A DNA stretch of 64,000 bases, taken from assembly GCA_963700255.1 (NCBI GenBank), contig CAVOWW010000021.1:62001-126000 (forward strand). Reading direction: 5' to 3'. The notes under the pieces were generated by a model, which saw only the letters and a program-made list of their open reading frames with translations, was not told the DNA's origin and searched no databases. Below, one piece after another: positions 54,046-64,000 of this stretch (its first letter is position 1; each line of letters opens with the position of its first letter). Made by a program: the position numbers and the translations under genes. Source of the stretch: UBA10649 sp963700255. GTDB taxonomy: Bacteria; Actinomycetota; Actinomycetes; S36-B12.

Positions 54046-54526
54046 GGGTCACGCGGTACGTGTAGACGACGGCCGATCCGAGGGCGCCGACGCGTACGCC
54101 GCGCATGAACCCGTGGCCGATGTAGCCCTTCCAGCGGCCGGACGTCGAGAACACGTCGAGGTTGGCGGTGAAGTCGGTGCGATCAGCTGCCTTGATGCCG
54201 GTGCCTGCCACGCGCATGGAGATGCGACTGCCGTCCGTCCACGAGACCGTGAGGAAGCCGCCGATCGGGCCTGTGCCGTCGGTGTACTCGACCACGGAGT
54301 CACGTCGCACGAGGACCTCCTCGCCCTTGACGAGTGACGCGCCCTGCAAGGTCGTGGTGCCGTACTGGAGGTCGCCGAACGTGCTGGTGTTGTTCGAGAC
54401 GTTGGCGAGCTGCGCCTTGAACGTGATCGTCACCCGGGTATCAGCCGCCTGGGCGGGGGAGATCCCTGCGATGAGGGCCGATCCGAGGAGTGCGGCCAGT
54501 GCGAGGCGGACGATCCGGCTGGCCAT
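54029..54526 (-). CDS. Secreted beta-barrel protein, allene-oxide-cyclase-like
   Basis: The 165-residue protein has a clear signal peptide (VRLALAALLGSALIAGISPAQA, cut after AQA near residue 27). The mature part of about 138 residues is rich in beta-strand patterns: FGDLQYGTTTLQGASLVKGEE, GFLTVSWTDGSRISMRVAG, FSTSGRWKGYIGHGFMRG. The last resembles the GGTGRYxGARG turn of the allene oxide cyclase barrel, a fold used by many exported actinobacterial proteins of unknown role. The fold call is an inference. The promoter differs from its neighbours: TACGCT on the minus strand (54556-54561) and a ribosome binding site AGAGGAG before the ATG. Confidence 0.6.
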   Translation of the reverse strand: MASRIVRLALAALLGSALIAGISPAQAADTRVTITFKAQLANVSNNTSTFGDLQYGTTTLQGASLVKGEEVLVRRDSVVEYTDGTGPIGGFLTVSWTDGSRISMRVAGTGIKAADRTDFTANLDVFSTSGRWKGYIGHGFMRGVRVGALGSAVVYTYRVTLTKTA

Positions 54527-54586
54527 GACGGCTCCTCTGGCTGGGCTCGCAGTCGAGCGTAGCCACGGCCGACGGCCGAGGCGCGC

Positions 54587-54592
54587 TACCGT
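54587..54592 (+). promoter_or_regulatory. -10 box TACCGT of the HNH-like gene, leaderless spacing
   Basis: TACCGT ends 6 bases before GTG 54599 with no ribosome binding site between. Confidence 0.5.
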
Positions 54593-54598
54593 CGTGCG

Positions 54599-55081
54599 GT
54601 GACCTGGGTCCTCATCGCCGCCCTCGCACTGGTGGCCCTCGTGCTGCTGCTGCGCGAGCCCTTCGGGCGCTGGCGCGTGCGGCGCAGGGACCGGGAGCAG
54701 GAGCGCAGGCGCGAGGAGCGTCGCCGCCGTCGCGAGGCCCAGGCGGAGCGTCGCAGCGAGCGGGCCATGAACCCTGCTCGTGCAGCGGCTCGCTCGGGTC
54801 CGCCGCGCTGGCAGCAGGTCGCGGATCGGCAGGGATCGAAGTGCTGGCTCTGCGGAACGCGCACCTACCCCGACGACAGGCGCCGGACAGGGCCGGGGAG
54901 CGAGCAGCTCGGCGCCACCTACCCCACCGTCGACTACGTCCTGCCGATCGAGCAGGGCGGCACGTACGAGCAGGGCAACGTCCGCCTCGCCCATCGCCAC
55001 TGTCGCGACGTGCGACGGGCCAACACGAGCCGGACCTCATTCGGCTCCCCGCGCCGGACCTTTCCCCCCAGTCCCAGCTGA
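54599..55081 (+). CDS. Membrane-anchored HNH-like protein with altered catalytic motif
   Basis: This 160-residue protein begins with a membrane segment (WVLIAALALVALVLLLREPF) and a very basic Arg/Glu stretch (about 24-60). The C-terminal part resembles an HNH nuclease: CWLCG (Cys82, Cys85), VDYVLPIEQGGTYEQGNVRLAHRHCR with Asn127, His134 and Cys135. The usual DH of the first strand is Asp112-Tyr113 here, so the general base His is missing. It may be inactive as a nuclease or use another residue. The membrane anchor is unusual for HNH proteins. No partner gene is evident. Confidence 0.6.
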   Translation: MTWVLIAALALVALVLLLREPFGRWRVRRRDREQERRREERRRRREAQAERRSERAMNPARAAARSGPPRWQQVADRQGSKCWLCGTRTYPDDRRRTGPGSEQLGATYPTVDYVLPIEQGGTYEQGNVRLAHRHCRDVRRANTSRTSFGSPRRTFPPSPS

Positions 55082-55129
55082 CGCCGACCGCAGGCGCCGC
55101 GAACGACCGCCGCGGGGCGTCCCCTTGGG

Positions 55130-55135
55130 TACCGT
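55130..55135 (+). promoter_or_regulatory. -10 box TACCGT of the YdeI-like gene, leaderless spacing
   Basis: TACCGT ends 6 bases before GTG 55142 with no ribosome binding site between. Confidence 0.5.
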
Positions 55136-55141
55136 GTCGCC

Positions 55142-55582
55142 GTGCGCATCGATCTCGACGTCGTCCCCACCGGCAAGACGACCGCGACGGTCGTCCTGAC
55201 CCAGGAGCAGGTCGACGCCCTCCGGGGGGCGCCGGGACGCGGCCGGGTGATGCTCGCCATCACCTTTCGCGGAGCGGCCTTCCGGACCAGCGTCTCCGTC
55301 TACCGTGGTCAGTGGATGATGGTCGTGAACGAGGCCATGCGCGAAGGGGGCATGACGCCGCCGGGGACGTACACGGTCGACATCGAGGTGGACACTGCCG
55401 AGCGCACGGTCGACGTTCCGGAGGATCTCGCTCATGCCGTGCACGCTGCCGGGCTGACGGACGCCTGGGAGCGCCAGTCGTACACGAACCGCAAGGAGTT
55501 CGTCCGCGGCGTCGAGGAGGCGAAGAAGGCCGAGACGCGCGCCCGGCGGATCGAGAAGGTCATAGCCACGCTGGCTGGCTGA
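55142..55582 (+). CDS. DUF1905 / YdeI-OmpD-associated domain protein
   Basis: The 146-residue protein has an N-terminal DUF1905-like domain (VVLTQEQVDALRGAPGRGRVMLAITFRG, then FRTSVSVYRGQWMMVVNEAMR) and a C-terminal YdeI/OmpD-associated segment ending WERQSYTNRKEFVRGVEEAKKAETRARRIEKVI. Relatives are annotated as bacteriocin-protection proteins from weak evidence. No function can be assigned. It stands alone between its own promoter and that of mpg. Confidence 0.75.
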   Translation: MRIDLDVVPTGKTTATVVLTQEQVDALRGAPGRGRVMLAITFRGAAFRTSVSVYRGQWMMVVNEAMREGGMTPPGTYTVDIEVDTAERTVDVPEDLAHAVHAAGLTDAWERQSYTNRKEFVRGVEEAKKAETRARRIEKVIATLAG

Positions 55583-55609
55583 TCGCGGCAGCCCGGTACT
55601 GCGCCCTCG

Positions 55610-55615
55610 TACCCT
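55610..55615 (+). promoter_or_regulatory. -10 box TACCCT of mpg, leaderless spacing
   Basis: TACCCT ends 7 bases before ATG 55623 with no ribosome binding site between. Confidence 0.5.
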
Positions 55616-55622
55616 TGCGGGC

Positions 55623-56220
55623 ATGCAGAGGTCATGGGTCGGCGGCCACGCCGTCGACGTGGCACCTCGCCTGCTCGGCGCCGTCGTCACGTCCGACGTG
55701 GACGGCCGTCCCGTCGCCATCCGGGTCACCGAGGTGGAGGCCTACGGCGGGCAGGGCGAGGATCCCGGATCGCATGCCTTCCGCCGGATGACCCCCCGCA
55801 ACGCGACGATGTTCGGGCCCCCGGGCCGGGCGTACGTGTACTTCACCTACGGCATGCACTGGTGCCTGAACGTCGTCACGCGGGCCGAGGGGACTGCCGG
55901 TGCCGTGCTGATCCGTGCCGGCGAGGTCATCGAGGGGATCGACACCGCACGTCAGCGCCGTCCGGCCTGCACCACCGACCGCGACCTTGCCCGGGGGCCG
56001 GCCCGGCTCACGATGGCGTTGGGGGTCACCGGCGACCTCGACGGCTCGCGACCTGTTCGCTGCCGCCTCGCCCCTGCGGCTGGCACTGCCTGCATCGCGC
56101 GCGCGGGCGATCGAGGTGAGCCCCCGGACGGGAGTGGGCGGCGAGGGCGCCTCGACGCCGTGGCGGTTCCTCCTCCCCGGCGAGCGCACGGTCAGCCCCT
56201 ACCGGAGAGCGGCCCGCTGA
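55623..56220 (+). CDS. mpg: 3-methyladenine DNA glycosylase, AAG/MPG type (one apparent frameshift)
   Basis: The enzyme removes alkylated purines from DNA. The corrected 198-residue protein has APRLLGAVVTSDVDGRPVAIRVTEVEAYGG with the catalytic Glu, HAFRRMTPRNATMFGPPGRAYVYFTYGMHWCLNVV, GAVLIRAGEVIEG and ARGPARLTMALGVT. The frame changes near 56043-56047 by one extra T: after GDLDG it should read RDLFAAASPLRLALPASRAR and end FLLPGERTVSPYRRAAR. Uncorrected, it would run in frame into the DinB gene and look like a fusion. mpg beside tyrS is also found in Mycobacterium tuberculosis. Confidence 0.88.
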
Positions 56221-56222
56221 CC

Positions 56223-56228
56223 TACGCT
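56223..56228 (+). promoter_or_regulatory. -10 box TACGCT of the DinB gene, leaderless spacing
   Basis: TACGCT ends 6 bases before ATG 56235. It lies directly after the mpg stop. This separate promoter argues that the DinB gene is not a fusion with mpg. Confidence 0.55.
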
Positions 56229-56234
56229 CGGCCG

Positions 56235-56735
56235 ATGGACTCGGAGACCGGAAGCGAGCGGCACATCCTCGAGGCGCACCTCGACGACAACCGTGCCACC
56301 GTGGTGCGCAAGTGCACCGGACTGTCCTGGGCGGATGCCACCCGCCGCCTCGGCCCCACGCCGACCAGTGTCGCCGGGATCCTCAAGCACCTGATCGACG
56401 TCGAGCGGTGGTGGTTCCGACATCACCTCGCCGGCGAGGCGGGAGTGCCGTTCTCCTGGTCGGACGACGAGGAGGACCTCGAGTTCGAGATGAGCGACAC
56501 GGACACCCTCGAGGACCTGATCGCCGAGTATGACCTCGCGTGCGGTGAGAGCCGCGCTGTCGCGACGGCCCACGGTCTCGACGACCAGATCGGCCTGCCG
56601 GTCCGGTGGCTCGGCGGCGCGCGGCCGTCCCTTCGGTGGGTGTACGTCCACATGATCGAGGAGACGGCCCGGCACAACGGGCACCTCGACATCTACCGGG
56701 AGCTCATCGACGGGCAGACCGACCGCGACGCATGA
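56235..56735 (+). CDS. DinB family protein (DUF664)
   Basis: The 166-residue four-helix protein reads TVVRKCTGLSWADATRRLGPTPTSVAGILKHLIDVERWWFRHHLAGE, then LRWVYVHMIEETARHNGHLDIYRELIDG. His residues in LKHL, and HMIEETARHNGH, give the metal triad typical of DinB/DUF664 proteins. Some members are thiol transferases using mycothiol or bacillithiol; the substrate here is unknown. It is in the same frame as the first part of mpg only because of the mpg frameshift. tyrS begins 29 bases after the stop. Confidence 0.82.
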   Translation: MDSETGSERHILEAHLDDNRATVVRKCTGLSWADATRRLGPTPTSVAGILKHLIDVERWWFRHHLAGEAGVPFSWSDDEEDLEFEMSDTDTLEDLIAEYDLACGESRAVATAHGLDDQIGLPVRWLGGARPSLRWVYVHMIEETARHNGHLDIYRELIDGQTDRDA

Positions 56736-56764
56736 TGCCCGTGCGGATAGGGGAGGATGACCCC

Positions 56765-58048
56765 GTGTCCACGATCATCGACGAACTGTCCTGGCGCGGC
56801 CTCATCGCGCAGAGCACCGACCTCGACGCGCTGCGGGCGGCCACCGCGGCCGGGCCGATCACGCTCTACTGCGGCTTCGACCCGACGGCCCCGAGCCTTC
56901 ACCTGGGCAACCTGGTGCAGATCCTCACCGTGCGCCGGTTCCAGCAGCATGGGCACCGACCGCTCGCGCTCGTGGGTGGCGCGACCGGCCTGATCGGCGA
57001 TCCCAAGGAGACGGGGGAGCGCACCCTGAACCCCCATGAGGTCGTCGAGGGCTGGGTGCAGCGGATCCGGGGGCAGCTCGACAGGTACTACGACTTCGAG
57101 GGGCCCAACGCCGCCGTGGCGGTCAACAACCTCGACTGGACCGAGGGCATCTCGGTGCTGGAGTTCCTGCGCGATGTCGGAAAGCACTTCAGCGTCAACA
57201 GGATGCTCGACCGCGAGGCGGTCGCCGCTCGCCTGGCCGCAGGGGGCATCTCGTACACCGAGTTCAGCTACCAGCTGCTGCAGTCCTACGACTTCGTCCA
57301 GCTCTACCGGCGCTTCGGCTGCACGCTGCAGACCGGCGGCTCGGACCAGTGGGGCAACATCGTTGCCGGAGTGGACCTCATCCGGCGCATGGATGGGGGA
57401 AGCGCGCACGCGCTGACGACGCCGCTCATGACGAAATCGGACGGCACCAAGTTCGGCAAGACCGAGTCCGGCACTGTGTGGCTGGACGCCGAGCTGACGA
57501 GCCCGTACGCCTTCTTCCAGTTCTGGCTCAACTCCGACGACCGCGACGTCGCCTCGCTGCTCCACACCTTCAGCTTCAAGGGACGCGAGGAGATCGATGC
57601 GCTCCTCGAGGCCGTGGCAGAGCGGCCCCAGGCGCGCGAGGCCCAGCGCGCCCTGGCGAGCGAGCTCACCGCGATGGTCCATGGCGAGGCCGAGCGCGAC
57701 GCCGCCGAGGCGGCGGGGCGGGCGCTGTTCGGGCAGGGCGACCTGGCCGACCTGCCCGCGTCCACGCTGGGTGCCGCCCTGGCCGAGGCACCGAACGTCG
57801 AGATCCCCGCGGCCGAGATCGTCGAGGGACGGCTGCCGTCGTACGACGAGCTCTTCGCCCGCGCCGGTCTGGCGGCGAGCAAGTCCGCGGCACGACGCAC
57901 GATCGACGAGGGCGGCGCGTACGCCAACAATGTGCGCGTCACCGATCCCGCGGCCCAGCCGACGGTGAGTGACCTACATCACGGGGAGTGGCTGGTGCTC
58001 CGACGCGGCAAGAAGGCGTTCGCCGGCGTCCGCGTCGCCCGACCGTAG
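56765..58048 (+). CDS. tyrS: Tyrosine-tRNA ligase
   Basis: TyrS charges tRNA-Tyr. The 427-residue class I synthetase has LYCGFDPTAPSLHLGNLVQIL with the HIGH-like HLGN at residue 46, the tyrosine pocket SYQLLQSYDFVQLYRRFGC and TGGSDQWGNIVAG, the KMSKS-like KFGKT at residue 229, and a C-terminal S4 domain (LAASKSAARRTIDEGGAYANNVRV). The GTG at 56765 is chosen because family homology begins at STIIDELSWRGL; ggggagg lies 8 to 14 bases upstream. No T-box leader is present. Confidence 0.95.
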   Translation: MSTIIDELSWRGLIAQSTDLDALRAATAAGPITLYCGFDPTAPSLHLGNLVQILTVRRFQQHGHRPLALVGGATGLIGDPKETGERTLNPHEVVEGWVQRIRGQLDRYYDFEGPNAAVAVNNLDWTEGISVLEFLRDVGKHFSVNRMLDREAVAARLAAGGISYTEFSYQLLQSYDFVQLYRRFGCTLQTGGSDQWGNIVAGVDLIRRMDGGSAHALTTPLMTKSDGTKFGKTESGTVWLDAELTSPYAFFQFWLNSDDRDVASLLHTFSFKGREEIDALLEAVAERPQAREAQRALASELTAMVHGEAERDAAEAAGRALFGQGDLADLPASTLGAALAEAPNVEIPAAEIVEGRLPSYDELFARAGLAASKSAARRTIDEGGAYANNVRVTDPAAQPTVSDLHHGEWLVLRRGKKAFAGVRVARP

Positions 58049-58050
58049 TC

Positions 58051-58120
58051 CCTCGTCGAGTGGCGAGTTGTTGTTGGTATGCAAAGGCTTTCACGCCCGA
58101 TACCTCGCCACTCGACGGGG
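58051..58120. repeat. Long inverted repeat after tyrS
   Basis: The arms 58054-58067 (CGTCGAGTGGCGAG) and 58104-58117 (CTCGCCACTCGACG) are exact complements of 14 bases. Adding one G-T pair and two C-G pairs extends the stem to 17. The loop is 36 bases and lower in GC. It begins two bases after the tyrS stop. There is no T-run after it. It could act as a Rho-type roadblock or mRNA 3' end, or be a mobile palindrome. Confidence 0.6.
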
Positions 58121-58166
58121 GAGCCAGGCGCGATGCAGTCGCTGGGACGGCGACGGGGGAGCGGAT

Positions 58167-58196
58167 TTGACCCGCTCGTCACGCGCGGCGTATGGT
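58167..58196 (+). promoter_or_regulatory. rRNA promoter P1
   Basis: TTGACC (58167-58172), an 18-base spacer and TATGGT (58191-58196). Confidence 0.5.
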
Positions 58197-58336
58197 TACG
58201 GCATCGCAAGGGAGTAACGGACACCAAGCCGCACTTCTCAACCGGGGACTGAGTCTCCGTGAGGGTGCGCCAAGCAAGGCCGGTCCTGCGGTAGCGAACA
58301 GAATCAGTCGGAGTAAGACACGCCGGACCAATCGGT

Positions 58337-58365
58337 TTGACTCCCTCAGACAGAATCTGTAAGTT
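58337..58365 (+). promoter_or_regulatory. rRNA promoter P2
   Basis: TTGACT (58337-58342), a 17-base spacer and TAAGTT (58360-58365). This is the best -35/-10 pair in the window and lies about 210 bases before 16S. Confidence 0.65.
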
Positions 58366-58384
58366 TGGAACGTTGCCCCAAAAC

Positions 58385-58435
58385 GAGGTCGAAAGCCTCG
58401 CAGAGGTGCGCGCCCGCTCCTTGAGAACTCAACAG
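58385..58435 (+). promoter_or_regulatory. boxB/boxA-like antitermination segment
   Basis: A small hairpin GAGG-TCGAAAG-CCTC (58385-58399) is followed by GCTCCTTGAGAACTCAACAG (58416-58435). The second matches the conserved segment before 16S in many actinobacteria, where Nus factors load. A related TTTTGAGAACTGCAT stands before 23S (about 60396) and TTGAAAACTCAATAG before 5S. Confidence 0.5.
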
Positions 58436-58573
58436 CGTGTCACATGTCAATGCCAATACCCCGTTCTGGGGCCGGGCATCTGGTCTTCGACCAGTACGCC
58501 AGCACTCAGAAGGGATTCCTTTGGTAGAAATATGAGCACACAGCTCATTCTCTGCCAGTATCAAAACAATTCA

Positions 58574-63579
<5,006 letters not shown>

Positions 63580-63584
63580 AACAA

Positions 63585-63596
63585 CTCGCGTCCACT
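63585..63596 (+). repeat. 23S processing stem, right arm
   Basis: CTCGCGTCCACT, exact complement of 60411-60422. Two hairpins follow before 5S: GGTTCCCGA/TCGGGAACC and GAGCAC/GTGCTC. Confidence 0.7.
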
Positions 63597-63673
63597 GTGC
63601 GGTTCCCGAGATTCGGTCGGGAACCTAGAGCACTCATATCTTTGTGCTCGGTCTGATTGAAAACTCAATAGAG

Positions 63674-63791
63674 TTTCGGCGGCCATAGCGAGAGGGAAAC
63701 GCCCGGCTCCATTCCGAACCCGGAAGCTAAGCCTCTCAGCGCCGATGGTACTGCGCGGGTGACTGCGTGGGAGAGTAGGACGCCGCCGGAC
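63674..63791 (+). rRNA. rrf: 5S ribosomal RNA
   Basis: About 118 bases, from TTTCGGCGGCCATAGCG to GACGCCGCCGGA. The ends pair (CGGCGGC with GCCGCCG). The conserved CCCGGCTCCATTCCGAACCCGGAAGCTAAG core is present. Ends are estimates. Confidence 0.95.
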
Positions 63792-63799
63792 ATTTTTTC

Positions 63800-63829
63800 G
63801 ACAAAGGCCACCTTCGGGTGGCCTTTGTC
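63800..63829 (+). terminator. Intrinsic terminator of the rRNA operon
   Basis: A perfect 13-base stem GACAAAGGCCACC / GGTGGCCTTTGTC closes on a TTCG loop. It is followed by ATTTCC, a weak T-run. It is the only clear Rho-independent terminator in the window. Confidence 0.9.
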
Positions 63830-63861
63830 ATTTCCCCAGCACCTGTCTGAGAGGATCGACC

Positions 63862-64000
63862 GTGACGTCAGAGCGCCCCGGCAAGGACAGCCGTTCCGGT
63901 TCGAGTTCGCGTAAGCCGACGAGCAGCTCCCGGCCCAGCTCATCGGGAGCCGGCAGGCCTCGAACCGGTAAGCCAGGGGAGAAGTCGCGCGGCCGGGCAA
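63862..64000 (+). CDS. Start of an unidentified gene (partial)
   Basis: GTG at 63862 with gagagg about 7 bases upstream opens a frame to the window end (46 codons seen). The residues are almost only Ser, Arg, Pro, Gly and Lys (TSERPGKDSRSGSSSRKPTS), a disordered basic tail. In actinobacteria such tails precede rRNA-modifying enzymes such as pseudouridine synthases, among others. The domain itself is outside the window, so no function is given. Confidence 0.5.
   Translation, partial: MTSERPGKDSRSGSSSRKPTSSSRPSSSGAGRPRTGKPGEKSRGRA

Larger units (their letters stand above)
58049..58573 (+). other. Intergenic region and rRNA operon leader
   Basis: No gene is seen in these 525 bases. The region holds a long hairpin just after tyrS, two rRNA promoters and a boxA/boxB-like segment, listed separately. 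The last 130 bases are lower in GC than the genes and should pair with sequence after 16S for processing. Confidence 0.8.

Noticed and set aside
55623..56735. Fusion of 3-methyladenine glycosylase with a DinB domain
   Set aside because: The joined frame reads nonsense between 56050 and 56220. One extra base restores the normal glycosylase end, and the DinB gene has its own -10 box and start.
56736..56764. T-box leader before tyrS or pheS
   Set aside because: The gaps are 29 and 2 bases; there is no room for a T-box.

Overview
The window is a 64 kb piece of chromosome from a high-GC actinobacterium. The evidence is the GC-rich codon use, many GTG starts, the actinobacterial integration host factor (mihF), a DUF1844 gene beside infC, a SAM-IV riboswitch, an actinobacterial 16S sequence, the long extra segment in 23S, and a gene order shared with Streptomyces and Mycobacterium (trpA-lgt-gltBD-pyk; pyrRBC-bPH-carAB-pyrKDF-mihF-gmk-rpoZ-coaBC-metK-priA; infC-rpmI-rplT-trmH-pheST-argCJBD-argR; mpg-tyrS). 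I cannot name the genus from memory of the 16S. Almost all genes are core metabolism or translation on the + strand. There is no prophage, transposase, integron, CRISPR array or toxin-antitoxin pair.

Layout. 1-9.5 kb: tail of trpA, a membrane-anchored thioredoxin-fold protein, lgt, gltB, gltD and pyk. 9.5-26.2 kb: a palindromic repeat doublet, then the pyrimidine operon behind a PyrR-binding RNA, then mihF, gmk, rpoZ, coaBC, a SAM-IV riboswitch with metK, and priA. 26.2-34.4 kb: a third repeat copy, def-fmt-rsmB, rpe-ribD-ribE-ribBA-ribH, hisE-hisG. 34.4-47.4 kb: MFS exporter, SseB-like protein, mycothiol-dependent isomerase-like protein, DUF1844, infC-rpmI-rplT, SpoU methylase, an oxygenase-like protein, cysD-cysNC, pheST. 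47.4-53.7 kb: argCJBD-argR-argH behind an ARG box. 53.7-58 kb: small accessory genes (VanZ-like, secreted beta-barrel, HNH-like, YdeI-like), mpg, DinB, tyrS. 58-63.8 kb: one rRNA operon (16S-23S-5S, no spacer tRNAs) with two promoters and a strong terminator. The start of an unidentified gene follows.

Regulation is legible in many places. At least ten genes have a TANNNT box whose last base lies 6-7 nt before the start codon, with no ribosome binding site, which is the layout of leaderless mRNAs. At argC this box overlaps a perfect inverted repeat that is probably the ArgR operator. The pyr operon transcript should begin just before a PyrR-binding hairpin, and metK has a SAM-IV aptamer.

The window carries about 23 single-base frameshifts inside otherwise well conserved genes: eleven in the last 2.1 kb of gltB, at least four in pheT, and single ones in trpA, carA, pyrD, coaBC, the MFS gene, the SseB gene, pheS and mpg. 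About 19 of them are one extra base. Protein sequence on both sides of each is intact, so uncorrected sequencing error is much more likely than gene decay. These genes are annotated as full-length with the break noted. The least explained item is a 74-nt repeat found three times, twice as an inverted doublet.
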